From JAKZVK01 sp965261065 (GTDB taxonomy: Bacteria; Acidobacteriota; Terriglobia; Bryobacterales; UBA6623), in the NCBI GenBank assembly GCA_965261065.1, contig OZ253444.1, positions 3,472,001-3,536,000 of the forward strand: a DNA stretch of 64,000 nucleotides, given 5' to 3'. Position numbers and translations under genes: made by a program. The notes under the pieces were generated by a model. That model did not search any database, was not told the origin of the DNA, and saw nothing but the letters and a program-made list of their open reading frames with translations. How positions within the stretch are numbered: position 1 is the first letter of the stretch; each line of letters begins with the position of its first letter. This document shows positions 43,858 through 52,897 of this stretch, in pieces.

Positions 43858-44613
43858 CTACAGCGCCGTCCAGCCGCCGTCGATGGCCAGGACCGAGCCG
43901 GTCACGAACTCGGCTTCGTCCGAGCAAAGGTAGAGCACCATGTGGGCGATCTCTTCGGGCTTGCCCATACGGCCGATCGGCTGGCGCGCGTGCACCTGGG
44001 CGCGAACCTCGTCCTTCTCGTGCTTGTGGTACTTCTCGAGGTAGCCCTCGACAAACGGCGTGTGCACCGTGCCGGGACAGATGCAGTTGACCCGTAGCTT
44101 CCCGGCGTAGTCTCCCGCAAGCTGCCGGGTCAGCGCGACCACCGCTCCCTTGGTCGCGCAGTAGGCGAAACGGCGGCTCACCCCTACCAGCCCGGCGACC
44201 GATCCGAGGTTGACGACGCATCCGTGGTCGGACGCGAGCAGCAAAGGCAGGGCGTACTTCGTGACCAGAAACACACCGTCGACGTTGACGCGGAATACGC
44301 GCTGAAAGTCATCCAACTCGGTCTCTTCGATGCCGCCGACGTGGGCGATGCCGGCGTTATTGACGATGATGTCGAGCGCGTCAATCGTCGCGAACACTTG
44401 CTTGACCGAAGTTGGGTCCGCAACATCCATCTCGACGGCCGAAGCGTTGGCGCCGATCTCATCGGCCAGCTTTTGGGCGGCGGCGACTTGCAGGTCGGCG
44501 ATGATGACCGACGCGCCCGCTTGCGCAAGCGTCCGGACCGCCGCTTCCCCGATGCCGCTGGCGCCGCCGGTCACAAGCGCGCGGCGGCCATCGAGTCGAA
44601 AGGGTGTCTTCAT
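43858..44613 (-). CDS. Short-chain dehydrogenase/reductase (SDR)
   Basis: 251 residues from ATG 44613 (an in-frame start at 44637 is also possible). Classical SDR: ALVTGGASGIGEAAVRTLAQAGA (NAD(P) TGxxxGxG), NNAG in DIIVNNAGIAHVGG, catalytic Ser in NLGSVAGLVG, YCATK with the Tyr and Lys, and the ending VTGSVLAIDGGW. IIADLQ after the second strand suggests NAD(H) preference. Physiological substrate unknown. Confidence 0.92.
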   Translation of the reverse strand: MKTPFRLDGRRALVTGGASGIGEAAVRTLAQAGASVIIADLQVAAAQKLADEIGANASAVEMDVADPTSVKQVFATIDALDIIVNNAGIAHVGGIEETELDDFQRVFRVNVDGVFLVTKYALPLLLASDHGCVVNLGSVAGLVGVSRRFAYCATKGAVVALTRQLAGDYAGKLRVNCICPGTVHTPFVEGYLEKYHKHEKDEVRAQVHARQPIGRMGKPEEIAHMVLYLCSDEAEFVTGSVLAIDGGWTAL

Positions 44614-44700
44614 GGGTGATTTGACTTGGGTCTGCAACAGAGCTGCTGGCGGGCGCGGCTCTAGCGCTCCTACACTACGGGTTCATGCCGCCACGCTCCC

Positions 44701-45354
44701 CTAATCGGACTTTTGGGCCCCGCCGGGCAAGTCGGGTTGGGCCATGATTTGCTTGATCTGCTCGCAATGCCGGAGCTTGTGATAGGCGATGTAGTAGTAC
44801 CACTGCAAAGCCGTCAGATCGCCGTACTTCTTGTTGGGGTGCTGATAGATATGCCCCTCCAGGTCGGGCGCCAGTTCGATCGACCGTAGCAACCTGCGAT
44901 GGGCACGCCGGTAGAACTCTTGTACCTCGGCCTTGCTCTTCAGTTGGTTGCGCGGCTTGAAGAATTCAGCGCGATTTTGGGGGCTCAGCATCATCGTGCG
45001 AACCATCTTCTCCTTGCCGGCGAGAGTCTTGGCCTTGACGAGATCCTTATCGGCTTTCAGCGCGTCAGCTACTACACTCTGTAACTCATTCTCCGCCAGC
45101 GCGACGTGCTCGGCCTCCTCGCCGATGGTGCGGCGAAACTTTTCGCTCTTGAAAGTCCATTGCGCGTCAGTGATGCCTTCGATGAGATGTACGAAAGCCT
45201 CGTTGGCTTCCCCGATGAGCTTCCGAACATCCTCCAGCTCCGCGGGCGTTTGCGCACGGGCGCGGGACGCCGCCATCGCAAGCAACCATAGGCCCGCCAG
45301 CGACAGCGATACGAACCCCATCGCTGCCACTCTGTTCGTTCGATAAGAATTCAT
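44701..45354 (-). CDS. Exported DinB-like four-helix protein
   Basis: 217 residues from ATG 45354 with a signal peptide (AAMGFVSLSLAGLWLLAMAASRARAQ). The rest is helical, with DinB_2-type features: RTIGEEAEHVALAENELQSVV (His in the first metal position) and ALQWYYYIAYHKLRHCEQIKQIM (HxxRHxxQ). DinB/YfiT metalloproteins are usually cytosolic thiol transferases; export is unusual but seen in Acidobacteria. Confidence 0.8.
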   Translation of the reverse strand: MNSYRTNRVAAMGFVSLSLAGLWLLAMAASRARAQTPAELEDVRKLIGEANEAFVHLIEGITDAQWTFKSEKFRRTIGEEAEHVALAENELQSVVADALKADKDLVKAKTLAGKEKMVRTMMLSPQNRAEFFKPRNQLKSKAEVQEFYRRAHRRLLRSIELAPDLEGHIYQHPNKKYGDLTALQWYYYIAYHKLRHCEQIKQIMAQPDLPGGAQKSD

Positions 45355-45416
45355 GATCTTCTCCAACACAAGGCTTGTCCCGCCGACGAATCGATCCTAG
45401 CGCGTTCAGGACGGCA

Positions 45417-46142
45417 CTACCATTTTTCGTGAAGCACAGCCTGCTCGTCAAACCCGCGCTGTGCGAGTGCACCTCGGACGTCGGCGATCATCGCCTTGGG
45501 GCCGCACAGATACACGTCGATGTCCTTGGCCCGTCCTTCGAGCGTTTCGTCCAGGTGTGCTTGAACGTGGCCCCGCCGGCCGCGCCAGCCGTTGCCGGCC
45601 CTGCTCAGCGTCGGCAGGAAGCGAAAGTTCGGCCGGCGGCGTTCCAGATCCTCGAATTCCTCCCGGAAGTAAAGCCTGTCCTCGTCGCGCGCGCCGAAGA
45701 GTAACGTGATCGAATGGCCGCCACTGCGATCCACATCGCCCGCAAACAGGTGCCGCAGCATCGCACGCAGCGGCGTGATGCCCGTGCCGGCGGCGAGGCA
45801 CAGCGAATCGCGAACCGGGCAGGCCAGACGGAATGTGCCGCCGGGGCCGATGCATGCGAGTTCGTCTCCCGGCTGCATCTCAGCCAGGTACGACCCAAAT
45901 GGGCTCTCGTCCGGCACCGGCCGGATACACAACTCAAAGCGGCCGCTGCCCAGAGGCGCCGAGGCGATCGAGTAGTAGCGGCGGGCCGTCTCGCCGTTAA
46001 ACGACTTGAGCAAGCAGACGTACTGGCCCGGTTCGAAATCGAACATCGGGCCGTCCAGCGCGTCGAAAACGAAGTGTTTCGTGTCCGGAGCCAGCGCGAT
46101 GGATTCGACCAATCGCACGCGCCGCGTCGGTTGTTTGCTCAT
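45417..46142 (-). CDS. Ferredoxin-NAD(P) reductase-type flavoprotein
   Basis: 241 residues from ATG 46142. FEPGQYVCLLKSFNGETARRYYSIASAP is the FAD-binding RxYS motif. LCLAAGTGITPLRAML is the NAD(P) GTGxxP motif, and DVYLCGPKAMIADV the CGP motif. No iron-sulfur domain is attached, so it must hand electrons to a separate carrier. It overlaps the CbiX gene by four bases, suggesting a functional link with sirohaem or cobalamin metabolism. Confidence 0.9.
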   Translation of the reverse strand: MSKQPTRRVRLVESIALAPDTKHFVFDALDGPMFDFEPGQYVCLLKSFNGETARRYYSIASAPLGSGRFELCIRPVPDESPFGSYLAEMQPGDELACIGPGGTFRLACPVRDSLCLAAGTGITPLRAMLRHLFAGDVDRSGGHSITLLFGARDEDRLYFREEFEDLERRRPNFRFLPTLSRAGNGWRGRRGHVQAHLDETLEGRAKDIDVYLCGPKAMIADVRGALAQRGFDEQAVLHEKW

Positions 46143-46522
46143 GACGGGATGAACTCTCGCGTGCGGTCGGCCAAAATATCGACCAAAGCCGGGTGGCCGT
46201 CGAGCGGCGGCGTCTCCACAACCTCCACGCCCGGCACCCGCTTGCGAATACCGGCCAAGATACGCGGTAAGTCTTTCTTCACATGCATGCCCATCGTCAG
46301 GAAGTAAGGGGCTACGATGATCCTCTCGGCCCCACGTGTCTTGAGGGATCGGACGGCGGTCTCGAGGTCCGGCTCGGCCAGTTCGAGGAAAGCGGCCTCC
46401 CACATGGCAACGCCGCAACGCTCGGCCGCCTTTTCCGCGGTGCGCTGAACGGCTTCGTTGGCGTCGGCGACGCTCGACCCGTGGGCAAAGATAATCAAGC
46501 CCGTGGACCCGTTCGCAGCCAT
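46139..46522 (-). CDS. cbiX: Single-domain sirohydrochlorin chelatase-like protein (CbiX)
   Basis: 127 residues. IIFAHGSSVADANEAV carries the first His, FLELAEPDLETAVRSL the Glu region, and IIVAPYFLTMGMHVKKDLPRIL the second His, the metal-binding plan of CbiX/SirB. It inserts cobalt or ferrous iron into sirohydrochlorin, for cobalamin or sirohaem. Single-domain CbiX works as a dimer. Translation is coupled with the flavoprotein gene downstream. Confidence 0.88.
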   Translation of the reverse strand: MAANGSTGLIIFAHGSSVADANEAVQRTAEKAAERCGVAMWEAAFLELAEPDLETAVRSLKTRGAERIIVAPYFLTMGMHVKKDLPRILAGIRKRVPGVEVVETPPLDGHPALVDILADRTREFIPS

Positions 46523-46584
46523 TTGCGCTTAGTCTACCATCCGCCTTTGGGCTTTTCCCCGACACGCAACCAGCCTAGCCCGGA

Positions 46585-47223
46585 CTAGGCGCCGGGGATG
46601 ATCAACGACGGCTCTTCCTCGGCCTGCCGCTGGAAATGAAGCCGCAGGAAGTCGAGGAACGCCTTGCCGCGCGAGCGCCCGTTGTCGCGGTCAAGAGCCA
46701 TGCGGTAGAGAAAGACCCAGACTTTCATGACGTCCGCGTCGCGGGTGCGCGCGAAGCCCACCGAACGGGTCTCCTCCTCGCGAAAGCGCGCGACGGCCTC
46801 CTCGGCATGGTCGAAAATGCGCCGCCCGAAGGGCGAGTCGGGTTTCGAGTCGTAGTAGAGCCCGCTCTCGCGCGTCTTGTAACTGCGAGTCAGGGAGTCG
46901 AGCGCTTGGCGCGCGTCTTCATCGACCGAGCCGGCAGTGGCTTGGGCCCCGATCAGTAACTCCCGGCCGCAGGTCGTGAGTAAACCGGCATGATCACGCA
47001 CGAAGCCTTCTTCGATGTGGATTTCCTTGTAGGGAAAGTCCTTGGGATCGAGGCCACCCTGGTGTTTGTAGTCGCTCTCGCGGCTCTCCTGCAGGTACGG
47101 ACATTCGAACGGGCAGTCGATCGTCACCTCGCGGTTCTGGCCGCAACAGCGGGCACAGATGTTAGCGGACTTTGCGGGACAGAACCGCTTTGCTTTGCGC
47201 TTCTCACAAACCGGGCAAGCCAT
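46585..47223 (-). CDS. Cysteine-rich hypothetical protein
   Basis: 212 residues from ATG 47223. The first 45 residues hold CPVCEKRKAKRFC, ICARCCGQNREVTIDC and CPYL, nine cysteines in CxxC-like pairs, probably two zinc sites. The rest is helical (FVRDHAGLL…VDEDARQALDSLTRSYKTRESGLYYDSKPDSPFGRRIFDHAEEAVARF). I have the impression of a conserved hypothetical family in Acidobacteria but cannot name it. It is the gene upstream of cbiX on this strand. Confidence 0.65.
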   Translation of the reverse strand: MACPVCEKRKAKRFCPAKSANICARCCGQNREVTIDCPFECPYLQESRESDYKHQGGLDPKDFPYKEIHIEEGFVRDHAGLLTTCGRELLIGAQATAGSVDEDARQALDSLTRSYKTRESGLYYDSKPDSPFGRRIFDHAEEAVARFREEETRSVGFARTRDADVMKVWVFLYRMALDRDNGRSRGKAFLDFLRLHFQRQAEEEPSLIIPGA

Positions 47224-47382
47224 CTGGACATTATATGCGGTGACGTTTTCGGCTCGCGGAGACGTGGCAGACGCGGCGGACACGGCCCGCTCGCGACCCT
47301 CGTGACTCGATGTGCGCAACTCGTCGCGTGCTATTGCGGCCGCGAACAGGAGCCTGAGACCCGCGTGATAGAATCGAGCCAA

Positions 47383-47458
47383 GGGCCCTTAGCTCAGCGG
47401 TTAGAGCTGCGGACTCATAATCCGTAGGTCGTAGGTTCGAATCCTACAGGGCCCACCA
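47383..47458 (+). tRNA. tRNA with CAU anticodon, most likely tRNA-Ile2 (lysidine type)
   Basis: A complete cloverleaf: acceptor GGGCCCT/AGGGCCC (47383-47389 with 47448-47454), D-arm TAGCTCAGCGGTTAGAGC, anticodon stem GCGGA/TCCGT with loop CTCATAA (CAT at 47416-47418), T-arm with GGTTCGAATCC, and encoded CCA at 47456-47458. The body TTAGCTCAG..GGTTAGAGC and …CTCATAAT… closely resembles E. coli tRNA-Ile2 rather than elongator or initiator tRNA-Met, so it is probably modified by TilS to read AUA. Confidence 0.93.
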
Positions 47459-48321
47459 ATCAAGCGGTTTCGTTCGACAGCTCACAGGTCAAACCGCCTC
47501 GGTTTCAATAGCAACGTTGGGTGGGCGGTAACTGAGTCACTAGACTTCAAGAAAACATCTCCCATCTCCTCAATCACCTACCTCTCCACCCACTCCGTCG
47601 TCCGCGCCACCGAGTTTGATACTGGAAGCGAAGAAAGCTAACGCACGCTCCATCGCCCTGACAGGACAGCGGGTGAGCAATACAGGCTTGATCCTGGTCA
47701 CCGATCCACGCCGGTGTCGTACGCGGTGACGCGTGAGCGAAGAGTATAAAGAATCTTTAGAGCCTCTGCCAAAACTCCGCTAAACCCCGCCACGTCCTGC
47801 CTCGCTTCCGAACCCTCCGCTGGCGAAGAACCCACCGTTGCCCAGCCGTAGCGGATCTCCACTCCGACCGTCAGGTGGAGAAACGCAGGCTGCGGGAGGC
47901 TAATGGCCTCTCGGCATCTGCCTGTTCGGATGGTTACGCTTGAGGCTGCCGCTCGCCTCCCTTGTACAATCCAGGAGGCCGAAGCGCCGGCGACAGCAAC
48001 TGGGCCGGGCCGTAGCGCCGGCACCTGGGCGGAGCTTGGGGAGAGTCGCTCTGTTGCAACGGAAATTCGGACATCCTCCAGTGAGTCACAGATTCTTGAA
48101 ATTTCTTTCCCCTGCCTTTGCAGTAACTTGCGGTTCCACGGCCCGGTCTGGTCCGCGAGCGGCGCTTATACTGTGGGCGTAGCATGGTTAGCTTTTTCTC
48201 TGTTGGATAGTCACTGTAGGACGGCCTCGGGTTTTGGCGGACCCGGGGCCGTCCTTTTTTGCACCACACTGGCGGAATCCGGAAGCGCCGGCCGCGTCCT
48301 GGGCCGGTTCGGCCGGGCAGG
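47459..48321. other. Long gap without a credible gene
   Basis: About 860 bp between the tRNA and the CDGSH gene. Open frames here are short and mutually overlapping with no recognised domain. A strong terminator-like hairpin at 48219-48260 is the only clear signal, so an untranslated RNA is possible upstream of it. Confidence 0.5.
48219..48260 (+). terminator. Intrinsic terminator-like hairpin
   Basis: GGACGGCC (48219-48226) pairs with GGCCGTCC (48247-48254); CGGG/CCCG extends the stem inside; six T follow. It points rightward, yet no gene ends just upstream on the plus strand. It also lies about 60 bp beyond the stop of the leftward CDGSH gene. Confidence 0.75.
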
Positions 48322-48552
48322 CTAGGGCTTGGGCTTTGGAGGGGGCAGGTCTCGCGCCTCGACGGCCGACTGAAAACCCTGTCGGCCGTGGGTTCCGTCG
48401 CAGAAGGGCTTGTTTTCCGAAAGGCCGCAGCGGCATAGCCCGAGCGCGGCGCGTCCGCCGAGGCCGAATTCATTGCCGTTCGCATCGCAGATAGTGAATT
48501 CCCCTTCGATGCGTAGGGGACCGTTGTTGAAAACCTTGACTGTAGTTGGCAT
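48322..48552 (-). CDS. CDGSH-type iron-sulfur protein
   Basis: 76 residues from ATG 48552. VKVFNNGPLRIEGEFTICDANG is the usual N-terminal strand pair. GLCRCGLSENKPFCDGTHGRQGF is the CDGSH motif (CxC…C…DGTH), three Cys and one His holding a 2Fe-2S cluster. Small bacterial mitoNEET relatives of this type are cytosolic with unknown partners. Confidence 0.92.
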   Translation of the reverse strand: MPTTVKVFNNGPLRIEGEFTICDANGNEFGLGGRAALGLCRCGLSENKPFCDGTHGRQGFQSAVEARDLPPPKPKP

Positions 48553-48748
48553 AGGGAGTTCGTTCTTCACTCTCAACTATACGGCTTTCGCGTCGCCTTC
48601 GGTAGGCACGCGAAGCAACTCTCGTTTCCCCGATCGGCCCGGCCCTGATCGGGGGCGCGTGCCTTTGTCGAGTTGCCCATGCTACGGCAGGAGCGGTAGA
48701 TTGCCATGGCCGCCACAGCGATGCCAACTCTTGGCTGCGCGGTGAAAA

Positions 48749-50545
48749 ATGCGGGCTGGGACCATCGGCCGCACGGGAAGCAAATTGAAACGCAAGCTCA
48801 AGCGTTACGGTGTCGCGGTTCTGCTGGGCCTGTTGGTGCTCGTCCTGATTGTTCTCACGACGGGACGTCTCGAATACCAGCCCATCAACCGCGCAACAGC
48901 CGTGCCAGACGGCCCCCCGTTCGAGTACAAGGGCGCTCTTCACGTCCATACGAACCTCTCGGATGGCCGAGAGTCCCCGCAACACGTGGCCTTGGTGGCC
49001 GATCGCCTGGGCCTCGATTTCCTGGTGATAACCGACCACAGTGCCGGCGGCGACACACCGCTTGAGCGACGCGGTGTCGAAGGCCGCGTCGGCAGTTGCA
49101 TCATCCTCGTCGGCAGCGAAGTTTCCACCGAGGATGGGCATGTCCTCTCGCTTGGCACGCCGAAAACTCTCTATCTACCGGGTGGCGACGCCGCTCAGTT
49201 CCTCGGCGACGTGCGCGAACTCGGTGGGACGTCGGTGATCGCCCATCCCGTCAATGACCGGAATGGGTGGAAAGGGCCGGCCTCGGCGAGGGCGGACGGT
49301 ATCGAGGTTTTCAATGCCGATAGTGCTTGGCGAAACGCTCCGGCCTGGAAGCTGTTGCTTGGAAGCGTGACCTGGTGGGTCAACCCGTCGCGCACATCGC
49401 TGTTTGTAATGGACGATGGGCAACGCGAGAGAAATCAGTGGGATGCCTACCTTGAACAAGGCCCGATGGTAGGCCTGACGGGGGCGGATGTCCACGGAAG
49501 GATACAACTCGCGGGCTGGAACCTTCCGTTCCCCCGCTACGAGGATTCGTTGGCGTGGTTCCCTGTGCACATTCTCACCGAGACGGAGCTGAGCGGGCAG
49601 TTCGGCCCCGATCGGCGGATGATCCTCGATGCCATTCAGCGCGGGAGCTGTTATCTGTCCCTGGGGTCGATCGGGCCGGTCTCCGGATTCCGGTTTCACG
49701 CAGTGTCGAAGAGCCTGGCCCAGCCGGCCGGTATGGGACAGAGCCTGACGTCCGACGAGACTGTGACGCTCATCGCCGAGCTGCCTGCCGACAAACCCGC
49801 GAGGATCGCTCTACTGAGCAACGGTGCTGTTGTCGCCGAGCACTGGGGCCCGCGGCTGGAATACCCCAATGCGAGCCCCGGAGTCTATCGAGTGGAAGTC
49901 TATGCCGGAGAACCCGGATCGACGACCGGGCGGGTACCCTGGGTCCTCTCGAACCCCATCCGCGTCAACGAACCGGGCAGGCCCCCGGCACCGCCTCCGA
50001 TCCCCAACTGCGAGGCAGGCGTGAACCTTGCCGACTATGAAGCGGAGAACAACGACGGTTTGCACCTCCAGGTCGCAGGTGACCCGCTAACCCTTGAGGC
50101 GACGGGGCCCGTTGAAGTCGCTCCACCGGGCGCTGCTGGCACGCGGAAGTCGTTGACCCTACCCTTTTCCTTTCCTGCCGCGCTGATTCCCCCGCCGGAA
50201 CGCTTCTGGGCCCTGGTAGACCGGCAGCACCGAGACCTGAAGGATGCGCGAGGGATCTCCTTCTATGTCCGGTCTGACAAGAGATTCCGGTTCCGATTTG
50301 AAATCCGGGAGCAGGATGCTCAGGGGCTGATGGGCGAGGAGTATTTCAGCCGAACCTTCTTGACGACACCGGAGTGGCGCTGCGTGAACATCTCGTTCGA
50401 GAAGCTGCGGTGTATCGCCAAGGGCAGGGACGGCAAGCTCGATCCTTCAAAGATCAGCGGGATCTACGTAGTCGCCGACTACTCGGTGTTGACGCTCGAA
50501 GCCTCAGGTAGGCTCTGGCTTGACGAGTTCAAGACTTATCCTTGA
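48749..50545 (+). CDS. Membrane-anchored PHP-domain metallohydrolase with C-terminal beta domain
   Basis: 598 residues. One N-terminal membrane helix (VAVLLGLLVLVLIVLTTG) anchors it. The PHP domain (CehA/McbA-like) shows ALHVHTNLSDGRESPQHVALVADRLGLDFLVITDHSAGG, SEVSTEDGHVLSLG, VIAHPVNDRNGW and GLTGADVHG, supplying the His/Asp metal ligands. From residue ~450 a separate galactose-binding-like (CIA30-type) domain follows (SLTLPFSFPA…GISFYVRSDKRFRFRFEIRE…WRCVNISFEKL). Probably a periplasmic phosphoesterase or related hydrolase. Confidence 0.86.
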   Translation: MRAGTIGRTGSKLKRKLKRYGVAVLLGLLVLVLIVLTTGRLEYQPINRATAVPDGPPFEYKGALHVHTNLSDGRESPQHVALVADRLGLDFLVITDHSAGGDTPLERRGVEGRVGSCIILVGSEVSTEDGHVLSLGTPKTLYLPGGDAAQFLGDVRELGGTSVIAHPVNDRNGWKGPASARADGIEVFNADSAWRNAPAWKLLLGSVTWWVNPSRTSLFVMDDGQRERNQWDAYLEQGPMVGLTGADVHGRIQLAGWNLPFPRYEDSLAWFPVHILTETELSGQFGPDRRMILDAIQRGSCYLSLGSIGPVSGFRFHAVSKSLAQPAGMGQSLTSDETVTLIAELPADKPARIALLSNGAVVAEHWGPRLEYPNASPGVYRVEVYAGEPGSTTGRVPWVLSNPIRVNEPGRPPAPPPIPNCEAGVNLADYEAENNDGLHLQVAGDPLTLEATGPVEVAPPGAAGTRKSLTLPFSFPAALIPPPERFWALVDRQHRDLKDARGISFYVRSDKRFRFRFEIREQDAQGLMGEEYFSRTFLTTPEWRCVNISFEKLRCIAKGRDGKLDPSKISGIYVVADYSVLTLEASGRLWLDEFKTYP

Positions 50546-50562
50546 GGGCGAGAATGTAGGCG

Positions 50563-50982
50563 TCAGGCGGCCGGCTGAATTCTAAAGGCGCGGCGACTGC
50601 GGGTTCGATAGGTAGAGAAGCCGCGGCGGTCGAGCGTCAGGACGTCCAGGACGGCGAGGCGCTCAGCCAGCAGGACTAGCGTAGCATCCGCATAGTCCAT
50701 GGGGGTGTCGGAATACTGGGCCATCAGGGTGGCCGCGTCGCGCAACTCGGCGGATTGGGAGAAATCATGCACTTGCATTAGGCTGGCTGTGACGAGTTCG
50801 GCCAATAGGGCCGGCCCATCCGGCGCGGCGGATAGGAAGTACATGGCTTCCGTGATAACGGCGCTGGTGGTGTGAAGTCGCCCGGAAAAATCGGCGAGGC
50901 AGGCCGCCACGGGATGGTGTGCTGAGTCCCTGGCGTTGAGGTATGCGACCAGCGGCCCGGTGTCAACCAACAGGGACTTCAC
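50563..50982 (-). CDS. vapC: PIN-domain ribonuclease toxin (VapC-like)
   Basis: 139 residues from GTG 50982. LLVDTGPLVAYLNARDSAHH (first Asp), TTSAVITEAMYFL (Glu), TPMDYADATLVLLAERLAVLDVLTLDRRGFSTYR (later Asp residues) give the four acidic positions of a PIN nuclease. The start overlaps the antitoxin stop by four bases. Such toxins cut tRNA or rRNA until bound by VapB. Confidence 0.9.
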   Translation of the reverse strand: MKSLLVDTGPLVAYLNARDSAHHPVAACLADFSGRLHTTSAVITEAMYFLSAAPDGPALLAELVTASLMQVHDFSQSAELRDAATLMAQYSDTPMDYADATLVLLAERLAVLDVLTLDRRGFSTYRTRSRRAFRIQPAA

Positions 50983-51209
50983 CGCCGCCAGTTGTGCTCT
51001 TCGAGATGCTTCCGCCACGGATCCGTGATTGCGGGCAGGGTCAGATGACCTCTCACGTGACCGGTGCGCTCCGCGATCGGCCGCTCGGCGACAGCCTCTT
51101 TAAGGACTTCGCGGACGAGTTCGGAGACGGTCTTGCCAAGGCTCGCGGCCCGACGCTGCAAAGCCTGGTAGAGCTCCGCCCCGGTGCGAACCGTCAGTGT
51201 CGTACTCAT
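50979..51209 (-). CDS. vapB: Ribbon-helix-helix antitoxin (VapB-like)
   Basis: 76 residues. STTLTVRTGAELYQALQRRAASLGKTVSELVREVLKEAV is a ribbon-helix-helix domain that should bind the operon promoter. The C-terminal HLTLPAITDPWRKHLEEHNWRR is the likely toxin-binding tail. It is first in the operon, as is usual. Confidence 0.88.
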   Translation of the reverse strand: MSTTLTVRTGAELYQALQRRAASLGKTVSELVREVLKEAVAERPIAERTGHVRGHLTLPAITDPWRKHLEEHNWRR

Positions 51210-51298
51210 GTATTACATCGTAATACGAACTGACTGACTGGGCAAGCCGGATGTGGGAGGTAGGGAACCGCTTCTGGAAAGCGGCTGCAGCCGTTCGC

Positions 51299-52825
51299 TT
51301 ACGCGCGCGGTACGGAATCAGAAGGCGCGGAGTCGCCCGTGCCGGTGGCCGCGAGCATGATGGAGTGCTCGCTCCATCGGTCGACGGGGCTGGCGGGGCC
51401 GAGCTTGCCGCGGCACATGACCGCCAAAGTGTCGCATACGCCGAGTAGTTCGGCGAGGTAGGAGCTGACGAAGATCACGGCCTTGCCCTCGCCCGCCAAC
51501 CGGCCGATCCATTCGTAGATCTGTACCTTGCTCGCAACGTCGATGCCGCGCGTCGGCTCGTCGAGCATGAGAACGTCGCAGTCGTGATGCAGCAGGCGTG
51601 CGAGCTGAACCTTCTGCTGATTGCCGCCGGAAAGAGAATCGACCGGTGCCTGAGAAGAGGCGGTGCGGACGCTGAGCTTGGTGATCCAGGCATCGGCGGC
51701 CGCCCGCATCCGGCCGCGGTTCAACCAACCGTGTCGGACGTACGGTTCGAGCCGCGAGAGGACCAGGTTGTCTTCGACCGAAAGCGCACCGGCCAGCCCC
51801 TCGGTCTTGCGGTCTTCGCTGAGCAGACCCACGCCTTGACGCAGGCGCTCGGGGGGTGTGGCGGGGCCGGTAAAGGCCGCTACGCGAATGTCGCCTCGTT
51901 GAATGGGCGCCAGTCCGAAAATGGCGCGCAGCATCTCGGTTCGGCCGGCGCCGATCAGGCCGGCGATGCCAAGGATCTCGCCGCGGCGCAGGGCGAGCGA
52001 AGCGTCGTGGACGCCCGCCGCGCCGAGGGCGGAGAGTTCGAGCACGGGTTCGCCAATCTCGTGCGGGCTTCGCGGAAACATATCGTCGAGCTCGCGGCCG
52101 ACCATCCAATGGATCACGCGGGCGGTCGGGGTGTCGGCAACGGCGCCCGTCCCGACCGAGCGCCCGTCGCGCAGGACGGTGAGCGAGTCGGCAACCTCCT
52201 CGACCTCTTCGAGGAAGTGGCTGATGTAGATGACCGAGACCCCACGCGCGCAGAGAGTCTTGATGACGTGGAAGAGCCGTTCCACATCGGGTCGCGTGAG
52301 GCTGCTGGTCGGCTCATCGAGGATGATGATCTTTGCCTTGGTCACCAGCGCACGAGCGATCTCGACGAGCTGTTGCGCACCGATGCTGAGTTGGCCGGCC
52401 ACGGCGCCGGCGCGGATCTCGGGATGGCCGAGGGTGTCGAGCGCCTGTTCGGTCTGGCGGCGTATTTCCCCGCGGTCGAGCCAGCCGTTGCGGGTCGGCT
52501 CGACGCCCAGCAGAACGTTGTCGGCGACCGAGAGGTGGGGCGCTAGCGCCAGCTCCTGATAGATCATCGCAACGCCGGCTCGCCGCGCCTCGAGCGGGTC
52601 TGCGGGGCGGTACGGCTGCCCGTCGATCGCCATCTCCCCGGCGTCGGGTGCGTGTACGCCGCTGAGGGCTTTCACTAACGTGCTTTTGCCCGCGCCGTTC
52701 TCGCCGACCAGGGCATGGACCTCGCCGGGTTGCACCGTAAGCTCGACGCCGTCGAGGGCGCGGGTGGCGCCGAACGACTTACGGACACCGGTCATGCGAA
52801 GGCGGGGGTGGGCCAGAGTAGTCAC
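51299..52825 (-). CDS. Sugar ABC transporter ATPase, RbsA/MglA type
   Basis: 508 residues with two ATPase domains. Domain 1: LVGENGAGKSTLVKALSG (Walker A), LSIGAQQLVEIARAL (signature), KIIILDEPTSSL (Walker B). Domain 2: GIAGLIGAGRTEMLRAIFG (degenerate Walker A), DSLSGGNQQKVQLARLL, DVLMLDEPTRGIDVASK. This is the CUT2 carbohydrate importer layout. The gene follows the binding-protein gene on the minus strand with a 72-bp gap. No permease (RbsC-like) gene is adjacent on either side. Confidence 0.92.
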   Translation of the reverse strand: MTTLAHPRLRMTGVRKSFGATRALDGVELTVQPGEVHALVGENGAGKSTLVKALSGVHAPDAGEMAIDGQPYRPADPLEARRAGVAMIYQELALAPHLSVADNVLLGVEPTRNGWLDRGEIRRQTEQALDTLGHPEIRAGAVAGQLSIGAQQLVEIARALVTKAKIIILDEPTSSLTRPDVERLFHVIKTLCARGVSVIYISHFLEEVEEVADSLTVLRDGRSVGTGAVADTPTARVIHWMVGRELDDMFPRSPHEIGEPVLELSALGAAGVHDASLALRRGEILGIAGLIGAGRTEMLRAIFGLAPIQRGDIRVAAFTGPATPPERLRQGVGLLSEDRKTEGLAGALSVEDNLVLSRLEPYVRHGWLNRGRMRAAADAWITKLSVRTASSQAPVDSLSGGNQQKVQLARLLHHDCDVLMLDEPTRGIDVASKVQIYEWIGRLAGEGKAVIFVSSYLAELLGVCDTLAVMCRGKLGPASPVDRWSEHSIMLAATGTGDSAPSDSVPRA

Positions 52826-52897
52826 GGCTCGTCACGCGGCGTGGTCAGCGGCTCGGATGGGCGAGGGTCGATGGGTGCCGAATGCTGTCCCGCTGAG

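Noticed and set aside
47698..48024. 108-codon minus-strand ORF ending AEALKILYTLRSRVTAYD
   Set aside because: The tail looks protein-like, but there is no recognisable start region or family; overlapping frames are equally long.
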